In this document: positions 1 to 8,595 of the stretch, piece by piece
How positions within the stretch are numbered: position 1 is the stretch's first letter
Layout of the letters: the number at the start of each line of letters is the position of its first letter
The notes under the pieces: generated by a model
Databases searched by the model: none
What the model saw: the letters and a program-made list of their open reading frames with translations, nothing else
What the model was told of the DNA's origin: nothing
Program-made: the position numbers and the translations under genes
From: Parvibaculum sedimenti
GTDB lineage: Bacteria; Pseudomonadota; Alphaproteobacteria; Parvibaculales; Parvibaculaceae
NCBI RefSeq assembly: GCF_009184905.1
Contig: NZ_WESC01000009.1
Span: 124,001 to 188,000 of the forward strand
DNA: 64,000 nt
Reading direction: 5' to 3'

Positions 1-324
1 ATAGTCGCCAAGCGTGATGCGTCCCTCGCGCCCATCGGTCGTCCAGGTGCAAAGCCGGATCATGTTGCCGACCGCGGCATTCAGATGGACGCAGGTGCCG
101 ATGCGAATGTTGCCGCCGAAGACCTCGACATTGCGGGGACTGCTGACGGCAAGGCCGGGGCCTGCCTCGTCGAAGGCGGGAACGAGGAAATGCTTCGTCT
201 GGAAACGCACCCAGGCGCCTTGCAGGCGACGAATGTAATAAGGCCGCCTTTCGCGCCGCAATTCCCGTACTCCCCCGATTAATTGGCCCGCGAGACGGAT
301 AGCACGAGCCCGTTCATGGCTCAC
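1..324 (-). CDS. Hexapeptide-repeat acyltransferase, C-terminus cut by window edge
   Basis: The frame is open from a GTG at 324 to the left edge (108 codons), so the C-terminal part is missing. The N-terminus is rich in Arg (residues 5-35). It is followed by a segment containing FQTKHFLVP, then VFGGNIRIG and GRITLGDY near the edge. These look like the first coils of a left-handed beta-helix, as in the acyltransferases of the sugar and LPS-modifying LbH family. The start is uncertain: an ATG at 317 is in another frame that stops at once, so GTG is the best choice. Substrate cannot be deduced. Confidence 0.6.
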   Translation of the reverse strand, partial: MSHERARAIRLAGQLIGGVRELRRERRPYYIRRLQGAWVRFQTKHFLVPAFDEAGPGLAVSSPRNVEVFGGNIRIGTCVHLNAAVGNMIRLCTWTTDGREGRITLGDY

Positions 325-350
325 CCTAAATCGGCGCGGCTGAAACCCGC

Positions 351-683
351 CTAATGAGCGGTCTTTGCGCGAATAGTGTAGATGCCACCATGCATGGGAC
401 CGAACAGCTCTTTCACCTGCGGGTGGCGAACGGGCTCGCCCGTTTCATCCGGCAGCAGGTTCTGCTCGGAGACATAGGCGACATATTCCGTCTCCGCATT
501 CTCCGCGAGCAGGTGATAAAAGGGCTGGTCCTTGCGCGGGCGCATTTGCTCCGGAATCGAGAGCCACCATTCCTCGGTATTGTTGAAGGTCGGGTCCACG
601 TCATAGATGACGCCCCGGAACGGGAAATACTTGTGGCGAACGATCTGCCCGATCTGAAATCTCGCCTGCCGGTTGATCTCCAT
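351..683 (-). CDS. hspQ: Heat shock protein HspQ (YccV-like, hemimethylated-DNA-binding family)
   Basis: A 110-residue protein that fits the HspQ/YccV family over its whole length. The diagnostic stretch is RFQIGQIVRHKYFPFRGVIY near the N-terminus, followed by NTEEWW and the C-terminal QNLLPDE motif. In enterobacteria HspQ is a specificity factor for Lon protease and has been described as binding hemimethylated DNA. I chose the ATG at 683 rather than the TTG at 704, because family members begin close to the RFQIGQ motif and a GCGGA sequence precedes it. It lies 27 bases after the stop of the deacetylase gene on the same strand, so co-transcription is possible. Confidence 0.9.
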   Translation of the reverse strand: MEINRQARFQIGQIVRHKYFPFRGVIYDVDPTFNNTEEWWLSIPEQMRPRKDQPFYHLLAENAETEYVAYVSEQNLLPDETGEPVRHPQVKELFGPMHGGIYTIRAKTAH

Positions 684-710
684 GACGTATTCCGCGCTCC
701 ACAAGTACCG

Positions 711-1616
711 TCACGAAGAGTAGCAGTTCGGCATGAGGGCCTGCAATTCGCGGCAGCCGATAAGCCTGACGCCTGCCTTTTCGAGTTTGTCGCGAACGCG
801 GCCCGAGCGAAGCAGCTCATAATCGGCGACTCGGGAACGCCAATCCGGGCAGATGCCGCGAAGTTCGGGCGTATCGAGAGCCGGGTGAAAGATCACATAG
901 GCAATCTGGCCGGGCTCGATGCGGCTGATCAGATGGAGCGTGTGCTCCAGCCGGTCTTCTCCCACGGAGAGTGAGAGCATGAGCATCCGGTCGAGAAAGG
1001 GCACGCCCCGCGCTTCGAGCCTGCCGACGGTCTCCGAAAGAACGCGAGAAGTCTCCTCGTCATAGCCACCCTTGCGCCACTGTTCGGCGCGTAGCCTGAG
1101 CCCGAAGGGCACAGCGCCCGCTTCCAGCGCCGCAGATGTGAACTCTCCATAGAGGCGCGCATTCAGCACCGAGCCCATATGCGTATCGAAATGCGTGGGG
1201 CTGATGCCGGCCTCGCGGGCGAGCTGAAGTTGCAGGCGCAATTCGGCGCCGGCGGCCACCGGATTCGCATGGGCCGCGACCTCCGCCGAGCTGCGCGGGA
1301 AGCAGCGCTCGTCATCCATGAGGCCGCCCGCCGGATCGCGCGTCGACACAGGCCCCCAGCGGTAGCCGCTCCATTCGCTGGTCAGCGTCGCATGAACCCC
1401 GAGATCGACATCCGCGTTATCGCGCGCCCAGGCAGCGGTGGCGCGGAACCAGGGGCAGGGCACCATGACCGAACCGCATGTCACGGCGCGGGCAGCCCAG
1501 AGTTCGGCGAAGGCATCGAGCGAAGCCCCGCACATGCCCACATCGTCGACATGGAGGATCGCCACCCGGTCGGTCTCTTTGAGACCCAGTCGCATCAACG
1601 CCGGATTGGCTTCCAT
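711..1616 (-). CDS. ChbG/HpnK (YdjC-like) family carbohydrate deacetylase
   Basis: A 301-residue protein of the YdjC/ChbG fold, which removes acetyl groups from N-acetylated sugars with a divalent metal. The motifs seen are HVDDVG near residue 22 (metal-binding Asp pair), DLGVHATL (His ligand) and THFDTHMGS (His/Asp). FHPALD near the C-terminus is also family-typical. The frame extends upstream to 1772, but the ATG at 1616 follows CGGGGGAAGC, a good ribosome site, and aligns with family starts. It is divergent from the old-yellow-enzyme gene. The substrate could be a chito-oligosaccharide or a hopanoid or LPS sugar; the sequence does not decide. Confidence 0.82.
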   Translation of the reverse strand: MEANPALMRLGLKETDRVAILHVDDVGMCGASLDAFAELWAARAVTCGSVMVPCPWFRATAAWARDNADVDLGVHATLTSEWSGYRWGPVSTRDPAGGLMDDERCFPRSSAEVAAHANPVAAGAELRLQLQLAREAGISPTHFDTHMGSVLNARLYGEFTSAALEAGAVPFGLRLRAEQWRKGGYDEETSRVLSETVGRLEARGVPFLDRMLMLSLSVGEDRLEHTLHLISRIEPGQIAYVIFHPALDTPELRGICPDWRSRVADYELLRSGRVRDKLEKAGVRLIGCRELQALMPNCYSS

Positions 1617-1714
1617 GCCGCTTCCCCCGTTCATTTTATTTTGATCGCGGAGCCGCGATCGGCATTTGCACTTTGGCTTTGGATACCCAATATGCACCCA
1701 ACTGAAATTGGCCG

Positions 1715-1730
1715 GAAACCCCATGGTTTC
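1715..1730. promoter_or_regulatory. Inverted repeat upstream of the old-yellow-enzyme gene
   Basis: GAAACC-ccat-GGTTTC is a 6-bp-arm inverted repeat 24 bases before the start of the gene at 1754, in the divergent intergenic region. The position suits a repressor operator overlapping the promoter or leader. No regulator gene of obvious match lies beside it. Confidence 0.35.
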
Positions 1731-1753
1731 ACGGCGAGATATTGGAGAACTGA

Positions 1754-2857
1754 ATGAGCCGATCCGTCGCACCCCTGTTTCGTCCCTTCACGATCAACGG
1801 GCTGGAGCTTCCCAACCGCATCGTCATGGCCCCCATGACGCGCACGCAATCACCAGGCGGCATTCCGGGTGCCAACGTGGCCGCCTATTATCGCCGCCGC
1901 GCCGAAAACGAAACGGGCCTCATCATCACCGAAGGCACCACGATCAACGATCCCGTGTCGTCGCTCGATGTTGGCGTGCCGAACTTCTTCGGCGAGGCGC
2001 TGGAAGGCTGGAAGCGCGTCGTGGAAGAGGTTCACGGCGTCGGCGGCAAGATCATGCCGCAGCTCTGGCATGTCGGCACCGCGCGCAACCAGAAGGGCAA
2101 TGTCTGGCATCCCGAATTGCCGAGCGCAGGACCTTCGGGACTCGCCGCACCCACCAAGCAGGTCGCCGAACCGATGACCAGGCAGCACATCCAGCATGTC
2201 GTGGACGCCTTCGCCCGCGCCGCCGCGGATGCGCGCGAGATCGGCTTCGACGGCATCGAACTTCATGGCGCGCATGGCTATCTGATCGACCAGTTCTTCT
2301 GGGAAGGCCTCAACAAGCGCGATGACGAATACGGCGGCAGCATGCTGAAGCGCGAGCGCTTCGCCATCGAGATCATCGAAGCAGTCCGTCGCGAAGTCGG
2401 CAAGGACTATCCGCTCATCCTGCGCTTCTCGCAGTGGAAGCAGCAGGATTACACAGCGCGCCTCGCATCCACGCCGGAACTTCTCGGCGAATTCCTGAAG
2501 CCGCTTTCGGAAGCCGGCGTCGACGTCTTCCATTGCTCGCAGCGCCGCTTCTGGGAGCCGGAATTCGAGGGCTCGGACCTGAACCTTGCAGGCTGGACGA
2601 AGAAGCTCACCGGCAAGCCCACGATCACGGTCGGCAGCGTCAGTCTTTCGGGCGAATTCATCGCGGCCTTCGGCGGTGAATCCTCGACGCCTACCGGCAT
2701 CGACGATCTGCTGGCGCGTCTGGAACGCGATGAGTTCGATCTTGTCGCGGTGGGCCGCGCGCTGCTGGTCGATCCCGCCTGGGGCCGCAAGATCCACGAA
2801 GAGCGTTACACCGCGCTGGAGCCCTTCAGCCCGGCGGCGCTCGCGACGCTGTCGTAA
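1754..2857 (+). CDS. Old yellow enzyme family NADH:flavin oxidoreductase
   Basis: A 367-residue FMN-dependent ene-reductase of the OYE family, a single (beta/alpha)8 barrel. Family marks are MAPMTRTQS (25-33), the flavin-contacting QLWHVG (103-108), the catalytic HxxHxY segment HGAHGY at 171-176, and VAVGRALLVDPAW (331-343), which binds the FMN phosphate. It reduces activated C=C bonds with NAD(P)H; related proteins act as N-ethylmaleimide or enone reductases. It is cytoplasmic and transcribed alone. The ATG at 1754 follows TTGGAGAACTGA, a usable ribosome site. Length matches the classical single-domain OYEs, not the larger 2,4-dienoyl-CoA reductase type. Confidence 0.92.
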   Translation: MSRSVAPLFRPFTINGLELPNRIVMAPMTRTQSPGGIPGANVAAYYRRRAENETGLIITEGTTINDPVSSLDVGVPNFFGEALEGWKRVVEEVHGVGGKIMPQLWHVGTARNQKGNVWHPELPSAGPSGLAAPTKQVAEPMTRQHIQHVVDAFARAAADAREIGFDGIELHGAHGYLIDQFFWEGLNKRDDEYGGSMLKRERFAIEIIEAVRREVGKDYPLILRFSQWKQQDYTARLASTPELLGEFLKPLSEAGVDVFHCSQRRFWEPEFEGSDLNLAGWTKKLTGKPTITVGSVSLSGEFIAAFGGESSTPTGIDDLLARLERDEFDLVAVGRALLVDPAWGRKIHEERYTALEPFSPAALATLS

Positions 2858-2875
2858 GAGCAGGCGCCGTAACGA

Positions 2876-3955
2876 TCAAGGCCGTATCACCGTCATCCTG
2901 AACGGACCGGTATTCGCCGCGGCATGCGCAACGGCTTCGTTCGCATTGTCGAGGTCAAACGTCGTAATGGCGTATTGATCGAGGTTGATGAGACCCGCCC
3001 GAATGAGCCCGATCATCATGGTCGCGGCCTCGGGCGGGTACATCCACTTGCCATGAATGCTGATGCAGTTCCGCATGATCCAAGGGTAGGGCAGGTCGAG
3101 CCCCGCGCCGCCGAGCATGCCGACGCCCCCCATCAGAACAACCCTGCCATAGGGGCGCACTGCCATGATTGCTGTGCGAGCCTGCACAGCGCTTGCGGCA
3201 GGCGGGAGCAGGTCCAGGACGCAATCGATCGGGCCCGCCGCTGTTTCCCGAATTCGCTCGCGATCATCTTCCTCACCGCCGCGCATCGCCACAGTGCGGA
3301 GTCGAGGACCGAAACGGCCCGCAAGATCCTCAAGCACCTCCACGTTCCGGCCGGTCGCCACGACCCGACCGGCCCCCATGGCAAGCCCGACCGCGATCGC
3401 CGCGCTGCCGAAAGATCCTGTCGCACCATTGATCAGGAGAGTCTCGCCAGCCTGCAGCTTTGCCAGAAGCAACCCGCCATAGGGCACGAGGAGCCTGCCG
3501 AGGACGCACCACCGCGCCGCATCGGCCTCGTCGAGAGAACCGATCCGAATGGCATTCTCAGTGGGCACGCGCATCTGCTCCGCCCATGAGCCGTCTCGAA
3601 AATACTTTTGCAGCCTGAGACCGCCTTCGCCGCCGGCGCTCAAGCCCTGCAGCGTGATATCGGGAGAAAGCGCGTTATCGCGCGACCGCACGGTTGGATC
3701 GCAATAGACCCAGTCGCCGGAAATGAGATGGGTCGCGTCCGGCCCGGTAGCACGCACCCGGCCAATCGCGCCCGGTCCCGGGATGACCGGCAGATCCAGC
3801 AGATATTGCCGCTCGCCGCTGAACACTTCATTGGCATAGGCGAGAACGCCCGTGGCGACGACATCGACAATAACTTCGCCGGTGCCCAAAATCGGGTCCG
3901 GCACATTCTCAATTGTGAGCGGCGTTCCAAACGCCTTCAGGACGGCAGCTTTCAT
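2876..3955 (-). CDS. MDR-family (medium-chain) zinc-independent alcohol dehydrogenase / quinone oxidoreductase
   Basis: A 359-residue medium-chain dehydrogenase/reductase. The Rossmann fold is marked by NGATGSFG (176-183) and ATGRN (200-204), which would bind NAD(P)H. The N-terminal GroES-like domain has VIPGPGAIG (57-65) where zinc enzymes carry GHE, and the catalytic Cys/His zinc set is absent, so it is probably a zinc-independent reductase. The start is the ATG at 3955 after GGAAGAGGATTG. It is divergent from the XRE regulator at 4064, with a palindrome between them, so local control is likely. The gene ends 19 bases from the OYE gene, convergently. Confidence 0.87.
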   Translation of the reverse strand: MKAAVLKAFGTPLTIENVPDPILGTGEVIVDVVATGVLAYANEVFSGERQYLLDLPVIPGPGAIGRVRATGPDATHLISGDWVYCDPTVRSRDNALSPDITLQGLSAGGEGGLRLQKYFRDGSWAEQMRVPTENAIRIGSLDEADAARWCVLGRLLVPYGGLLLAKLQAGETLLINGATGSFGSAAIAVGLAMGAGRVVATGRNVEVLEDLAGRFGPRLRTVAMRGGEEDDRERIRETAAGPIDCVLDLLPPAASAVQARTAIMAVRPYGRVVLMGGVGMLGGAGLDLPYPWIMRNCISIHGKWMYPPEAATMMIGLIRAGLINLDQYAITTFDLDNANEAVAHAAANTGPFRMTVIRP

Positions 3956-4017
3956 GGTCAATCCTCTTCCTTGGATGAGCCATGGTCGCATCGCTTTCAC
4001 ATTTTAATCAGGCCTGG

Positions 4018-4035
4018 TATTATCCTAGGATAATA
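4018..4035. promoter_or_regulatory. Perfect 18-bp palindrome between divergent MDR and XRE genes
   Basis: TATTATCCTAGGATAATA is a perfect dyad centred at 4026/4027, lying 28 bases before the regulator start and 62 before the oxidoreductase start. Its AT-rich ends could also supply the -10 regions of both divergent promoters. The simplest reading is an operator for the XRE-family protein encoded next to it. Confidence 0.7.
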
Positions 4036-4063
4036 AAGTCCCTCCCAATGAGGAGCGAAGACG

Positions 4064-4837
4064 ATGGTGGACGCATACCGGAGCGAGCTCGGCGACTTTC
4101 TTCGGTCGCGCCGGGAGAGGCTAAGCCCCGAGGCTGTCGGGCTTCCGGAGGGACGACGCCGCCGGACATCGGGCCTCAGGCGCGAGGAAGTGGCGGAACT
4201 CGCTGGCATCGGCGTCGACTGGTACATCCGGCTGGAGCAGGGTCGTGCCGTCAGCCCGTCCATCACCACGATCGATGCGCTCGCCCGGGCACTCCGCCTC
4301 AACAAGACGGAACATGCCCATTTACGCGCGCTGACGGAGAGTGCCGGTCGCCGTCCTTTTTCGCCGGAAGTTGTGCCTGACCACATCAAAAGGCTAATCG
4401 ACAGCCTGCCACAGCCTGCCTATGTCACCGGGCGGCGATGGGACGTTCTGGCGTGGAACGCAGCCGCGGACAAGATCTTCGCCTATAGCCGTCTTCCGGA
4501 GGAGGACCGCAACACACTCATCTGCATACTGACCAATCCCGTCACGCGACGTCTCTTCGGAGAGAGCTGGGCCAGTGAGGCGGAACGCATGGTGGCACAA
4601 TTTCGCGCGACGCATGATCTCTGGGCAGGCGATCCGGCCTTTGTCGACTTACTGGATCGACTTCGGCAAGGCTGCCCCGAATTCGAGAGCTGGTGGGGAG
4701 CGCATGACATCGGCAGCGTCATCGCCGGCCAGAAGGTGCTAAACCATCCAAAGAAGGGCGCGCTACGCTTCGAATATGCGAGCTTTCAGTCGAATGACGA
4801 CCCCGCACTGAAGCTTGTCATCTACACACCAGCATGA
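4064..4837 (+). CDS. XRE-family transcriptional regulator with MmyB-like C-terminal domain
   Basis: A 257-residue regulator. The N-terminal helix-turn-helix is TSGLRREEVAELAGI (about residues 35-49) followed by WYIRLEQG, the pattern of the XRE subfamily paired with a MmyB-like ligand-binding domain. From about residue 100 the sequence (PAYVTGRRWDVLAWN, then NTLICILTNP) matches that C-terminal domain, thought to bind a fatty-acid-like or other small ligand. Genes of this subfamily often sit divergent from the oxidoreductase they control, as here. The start is the ATG at 4064, with GAGGAGCG 7-14 bases upstream. Confidence 0.9.
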   Translation: MVDAYRSELGDFLRSRRERLSPEAVGLPEGRRRRTSGLRREEVAELAGIGVDWYIRLEQGRAVSPSITTIDALARALRLNKTEHAHLRALTESAGRRPFSPEVVPDHIKRLIDSLPQPAYVTGRRWDVLAWNAAADKIFAYSRLPEEDRNTLICILTNPVTRRLFGESWASEAERMVAQFRATHDLWAGDPAFVDLLDRLRQGCPEFESWWGAHDIGSVIAGQKVLNHPKKGALRFEYASFQSNDDPALKLVIYTPA

Positions 4838-4845
4838 GACGCATC

Positions 4846-4879
4846 CCGTCATGGCCGGGCAGTTTCCCGGCCATGACGG
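4846..4879. terminator. Bidirectional hairpin between convergent genes
   Basis: A 14-bp perfect stem, CCGTCATGGCCGGG pairing with CCCGGCCATGACGG around the loop CAGTTT. It sits in the 51-base gap between the XRE regulator stop (4837) and the lyase stop (4889). There is no long T-run, but the strength and position fit transcription termination from both sides. Confidence 0.7.
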
Positions 4880-4888
4880 AACGGGACG

Positions 4889-5932
4889 TCAGAACCCGTA
4901 GGCCTTTGCGAGTTCCGGATCGCGGGCGGCAACCTTCTTCGCCAGATCGACGATGACCTTCGCCTGTTTCCAGGTCGCGTCATCCTGCATCTTGCCGTCG
5001 ATCATCGCGACGCCGGTGCCGTCGGGCATGGCTTCGAGGATCTTCTTCGCGAAAAGGACTTCGCTCGGCTCCGGGCTGAAGACTCGCTTCGCGATGGCGA
5101 TCTGGTTGGGATGCAGCGACCAGGCGCCGACGCAACCCATGAGGAAGGCGTTACGGAACTGCTGCTCGCAGGCGTCGAGATCCTGAATGTCGCCGAAGGG
5201 GCCATAGAAGGGGCTAATGCCGTTGGCGACGCAGGCGTCGACCATCTTGGCGAATGTATAGTGCCAGAGGTCCTGCTGCGCGGAGGCGCGGGGTGAACCG
5301 TCGGCATGCGGATCTTCAAGCACGCGGTAATAGGGGTGGCCGCCGCCAACGCGCGTCGTCTTCATCTTGCGTGACGCCGCGAGATCGGCAGGCCCGAGGC
5401 TCATGCCATGCATGCGCGGGCTCGCGGACGCAATGTCCTCGACATTCTTCACGCCTTGCGCCGTTTCAAGAATGGCGTGAATGAGGATGGGCTTCTTCAA
5501 GCCATGCCTGGCTTCGAGCTGGGCGAGAAGCTGATCGAGATAGTGAATATCCCACGGGCCTTCGACCTTGGGCAGCATAATGACGTCGAGCTTGTTGCCG
5601 ACCTCGGCGACGATCTCGGCGATATCGTCGAGCACCCACGGGCTGTTCAACGGATTGATGCGCGTCCAGAGGCCGGTCTGGCCAAAATCATGAGCCTTCG
5701 CCACTTCGATGAAGCCGCGACGCGCCGCTTCCTTGGCGTCTGCAGGGACAGCGTCTTCGAGATTGCCGAGCAGCACGTCTACCTGCGGGATCATCTCGCC
5801 GATGCGCGCGCGCACCTTCTCGTTATGGCCCGGGAAAAAGTGGATCATGCGCTCCAGCGCCACCGGCAACTCGCGATAGGGTTCCGGCGCGCCAATGGCG
5901 AGGGGCTTGTAGAAATTCGAAGGCAACTTCAT
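4889..5932 (-). CDS. HpcH/HpaI-CitE family CoA-ester lyase, malyl-CoA lyase-like
   Basis: A 347-residue member of the CitE/HpcH aldolase barrel family. [15 protein letters not shown] carries the acidic residues expected around the Mg site; [22 protein letters not shown] and [10 protein letters not shown] follow in the usual order, and [14 protein letters not shown] near the C-terminus is typical of malyl-CoA/beta-methylmalyl-CoA lyases. These enzymes cleave malyl-CoA to glyoxylate and acetyl-CoA (or the methyl homologue) in acetate-assimilation and ethylmalonyl-CoA pathways. I start at the ATG at 5932; the longer frame to 6019 adds residues unlike the family. No other ethylmalonyl-CoA gene is in the window, so the exact substrate is inferred. 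Confidence 0.8.
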   Translation of the reverse strand: MKLPSNFYKPLAIGAPEPYRELPVALERMIHFFPGHNEKVRARIGEMIPQVDVLLGNLEDAVPADAKEAARRGFIEVAKAHDFGQTGLWTRINPLNSPWVLDDIAEIVAEVGNKLDVIMLPKVEGPWDIHYLDQLLAQLEARHGLKKPILIHAILETAQGVKNVEDIASASPRMHGMSLGPADLAASRKMKTTRVGGGHPYYRVLEDPHADGSPRASAQQDLWHYTFAKMVDACVANGISPFYGPFGDIQDLDACEQQFRNAFLMGCVGAWSLHPNQIAIAKRVFSPEPSEVLFAKKILEAMPDGTGVAMIDGKMQDDATWKQAKVIVDLAKKVAARDPELAKAYGF

Positions 5933-6111
5933 GGGAAATCCGCTGGTCGAAGGGAGGTTGCCGCAGTCTAGAGCGCCATCCCCAAAAGTGTAAGTGGCTT
6001 TGTGAGCCGAATGCTGCAAGCCTTTGTTTCTCCGCCCACATTTAGCACAGAAGACGCCTCTTTCGGGGCCGTGGGCACTGGAGCTACCTGGGCCGGGCCG
6101 GGAATTGGGAT

Positions 6112-6131
6112 CTAGCCCCCCGATGGGCTAG
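6112..6131. promoter_or_regulatory. Hairpin upstream of the secreted AOC-like gene
   Basis: CTAGCCC and GGGCTAG form a 7-bp inverted repeat around a 6-base loop, 45 bases before the start at 6177. It may act as an operator or as an mRNA leader stem. Confidence 0.35.
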
Positions 6132-6176
6132 CATCTTCCGGCGGCGGCCAAGCCGCATTCAACCCCGGAGACGATC

Positions 6177-6647
6177 ATGCCTGCTATCGCAAAGTCTGGC
6201 CTTCTCGTTCCAGTGTCGGTTGCGTTCGTTGCAGCGTTTCTCTCTATCGCCCCCAGCCATGCCGAGGAGAGTGACAAGACACAGCTGGTCGTTGTCGAGC
6301 ATGCAACGACCGACGCCACGCTCGATCTCGGCGCGAAGGGCGACAGCAATGGCGACGTTCTCACCTTCGCCAATGAGGTCTTCGACAAGTCGAACAAGGA
6401 AAAAGTCGGCACGGATAACGGCTACTGCGTACGAACGGTTGCGGGCAAGGCATGGGAGTGCATCTGGACCCTGTCGCTCGCAAAAGGGCAGATCACTGTC
6501 GAAGGACCGTTCCTCGATGCAGGTGACTCCATGCTCGCGATCACTGGCGGCTCCGGCGAATACGCACATGCTCGTGGCGACATGCTGCTGCATGCTCGCA
6601 ACGCGCAAGGAAGCGAATACGATTTCACCTATAACTTGAACGAATGA
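6177..6647 (+). CDS. Secreted allene-oxide-cyclase / dirigent-like beta-barrel protein
   Basis: 156 residues with a Sec signal peptide: a hydrophobic stretch at residues 8-27 ending SHA-EE, so cleavage after residue 30. The mature part begins QLVVVEHATTD and contains DVLTFANEVFD, GYCVRT, GQITVEGPF and ITGGSGEYAHARGDM, the conserved order of the plant allene oxide cyclase/dirigent barrel. In plants this fold cyclises or orients reactive intermediates. In bacteria it is known mainly as an uncharacterised secreted protein. Two cysteines could form a disulfide. It is flanked by convergent transcription on its right. The role is unknown; I would not transfer the plant activity. Confidence 0.75.
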   Translation: MPAIAKSGLLVPVSVAFVAAFLSIAPSHAEESDKTQLVVVEHATTDATLDLGAKGDSNGDVLTFANEVFDKSNKEKVGTDNGYCVRTVAGKAWECIWTLSLAKGQITVEGPFLDAGDSMLAITGGSGEYAHARGDMLLHARNAQGSEYDFTYNLNE

Positions 6648-6661
6648 CTTGACCGCGGCGG

Positions 6662-7912
6662 CTAGCGGGCGAGTTCCGCGCGGACCGGACCGGCTGAGAT
6701 CATGGCGGCAAGGCCGATCAGCGAGACACCGACAAGAACCGAGAAGGAAACGCTGTAGCCGCCGCGTTCATACAGCAGACCGACGAGCATGGGCCCGAAA
6801 GCATTCGCGCAGGTGACGATCATCTGGGCGAGAGAGAGAATGCGCGCATAGGCCCGGAGACCGAAGGCTTCCGCCATCATCAGGGGCAGCATCATCTGCA
6901 GGTTTCCAACGGTCATGCCGAAGATGATCGAAACGGCAATCAGCGGCACCGATGCGTAGGAGATCGAGAACACCGCATAAGCCAGCGTCTGAAGCACCAT
7001 GACGCCGATGAGATAATGCTTCGATGACATGCGCGGAAGCATCCAGCCACCAATGAGACGTCCGCCGATGCTGCCGGCCGCCATGAGCGAAACAGCGAGC
7101 GCCGCGACATGATCATTGTCCGTCCGCGTCGCGACAAGGCGGAACTGGTGCGCCAGTGCGCCGACCTGCGCCATCATTGAAAAGACATAGGACAGCGTGA
7201 AAAGAATGAAGAAGCGGCTGCGGACCGCATGTGCGAAGCCGACGCCATCGGTCATAGTGCCGCCATGCTCGCTTTTCTCGACCACCGGGTCGCCGTCTGG
7301 CGCGAGGCCCATGTCGGACGGCCGCGCCCGAAGGAAGAGCCATGTCACCGGCACAATGCCGATGATGAAAAAGAAGGCGAGCCAGTAGGCCGCATGTTCG
7401 AGGCCAAGGCCCTGGATGAGCGCCACCGAAATGGGCGTGAAGACAATGCCGCCGAGCGAAAGCCCCGTCGAGGCATAGGCGATCGCCTTTGAGCGCTCGC
7501 GATTGAACCAGCGCGCAACGATGGCCGTGCCCGGAATGACGGCCGTCGCCGCATAACCCGCGCCGAAGAGGATGTAGAAGAAATAGAGTTCGGTCAGGCC
7601 TTTGACATGGCCCGCGCAGGCGAGCGCAGCGGCCGAGGCAACGGCGCCGATGGTGATCAGGATGCGCGGATCGTAGCGGTCGAGCGCCCAGCCCACGGCA
7701 AGGCCCGTTATGCCATTGGCGAGGAAAAAGGCGGCGTTGGCCGAGGAAACCGCCGTGACCGAAAGCCCGCCATCGCTGACGAAGGCTTTCAGGAATACCG
7801 AAAGGTTGTAGAAGCCCAGGCCGCAGGCAACCGTCTGCACGACAAAGACGGTGGCGACGACATACCAGCCATAGAAAAGACCGCCTTTCGGGCGGTCGGG
7901 CGGCGTACTCAT
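6662..7912 (-). CDS. MFS transporter, monocarboxylate/OFA-like
   Basis: A 416-residue inner-membrane protein with about twelve hydrophobic segments. It begins with FYGWYVVATVFVVQ, typical of the MFS branch containing oxalate:formate antiporters and monocarboxylate carriers. AVGWALDRYDPR is the loop 2-3 motif and AYASTGLSLGGIVF the fifth helix motif. I prefer the ATG at 7912, which has GGAG nine bases upstream, over the GTG at 7921. It follows the carbonic anhydrase gene on the same strand with about 100 bases between, including a hairpin. The substrate is probably a small carboxylate but cannot be fixed from sequence. Confidence 0.85.
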   Translation of the reverse strand: MSTPPDRPKGGLFYGWYVVATVFVVQTVACGLGFYNLSVFLKAFVSDGGLSVTAVSSANAAFFLANGITGLAVGWALDRYDPRILITIGAVASAAALACAGHVKGLTELYFFYILFGAGYAATAVIPGTAIVARWFNRERSKAIAYASTGLSLGGIVFTPISVALIQGLGLEHAAYWLAFFFIIGIVPVTWLFLRARPSDMGLAPDGDPVVEKSEHGGTMTDGVGFAHAVRSRFFILFTLSYVFSMMAQVGALAHQFRLVATRTDNDHVAALAVSLMAAGSIGGRLIGGWMLPRMSSKHYLIGVMVLQTLAYAVFSISYASVPLIAVSIIFGMTVGNLQMMLPLMMAEAFGLRAYARILSLAQMIVTCANAFGPMLVGLLYERGGYSVSFSVLVGVSLIGLAAMISAGPVRAELAR

Positions 7913-7936
7913 CTTCGGCACTCCAGCGGAACGCGA

Positions 7937-7957
7937 AGCGGCCCATCAAGGGCCGCT
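7937..7957. other. GC-rich hairpin between carbonic anhydrase and MFS genes
   Basis: AGCGGCCC-atcaa-GGGCCGCT is a perfect 8-bp stem in the 101-base gap between the two genes. No T-run follows on either strand, so it is not a canonical intrinsic terminator. It may tune read-through from the carbonic anhydrase gene into the transporter. Confidence 0.35.
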
Positions 7958-8013
7958 CACAGGCGCTTAATTAATCATTCCCCGGCAGCGGACAAGCGAA
8001 ATCGTCGTACGCC

Positions 8014-8595
8014 CTAATTTCCGCTTGCCAGTGCCTGAAGTTCGGCCGCCATGACCTGGCGAAACTCGTCCCGGTCGGTGATCCGGTGGTCGCCCCGCGC
8101 ATAGGCCTTCGCGTTCTCGAAGTAGAAGGCCGCGTTCATGATATTCGCCACCCGGTTGTCCCGGGTCTTGATGACCCTGGCGGGCGAGCCGGCGGCGATG
8201 GAGTTCTCGGGGATCACGGTTCCCTCGGTCACGATGGAATGGCCGGCCACTATGGAGTTCGCGCCGATCTTCGCCCCATCCATCAGCGTGGCGTTGATGC
8301 CGATCAGGCAATTGTCGCCAATCTCCGCGCCGTGGATCGTGCAGTGATGGGTGATCGAGCAATTGGCGCCAATGATCGTCGGCGTCGTATTGCCGACATG
8401 GATCATCACGAAATCCTGAATGTTGGTACGCCTGCCGATGCGCACCTCATGCATTTCGCTGCGGATGACGACATAGGGCCAGAGCGACGCGCCTTCGCCG
8501 ATATGCACATGGCCATAGACGAGGGCGGTGTCGTGGATGAAGGCCGGATTGTCGAGGACCACGCCGGGTCCAAATCGCTTCTGTGGATCGTTCAT
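8014..8595 (-). CDS. Gamma carbonic anhydrase family protein (YrdA-like)
   Basis: 193 residues of left-handed beta-helix made of hexapeptide repeats (IGEGAS, IGANCS, IGDNCL, IGANSI). The three expected zinc ligands are His66 (DFVMIHV), His83 and His88 (ITHHCTIH), the spacing of YrdA/CaiE-type gamma carbonic anhydrases. Such proteins hydrate CO2 or, in some branches, act as acyl-CoA-related accessory proteins. The ATG at 8595 follows GAGGTCAA. The frame continues upstream to 8739 without family similarity and was not used. It is divergent from the GST gene. Confidence 0.88.
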   Translation of the reverse strand: MNDPQKRFGPGVVLDNPAFIHDTALVYGHVHIGEGASLWPYVVIRSEMHEVRIGRRTNIQDFVMIHVGNTTPTIIGANCSITHHCTIHGAEIGDNCLIGINATLMDGAKIGANSIVAGHSIVTEGTVIPENSIAAGSPARVIKTRDNRVANIMNAAFYFENAKAYARGDHRITDRDEFRQVMAAELQALASGN

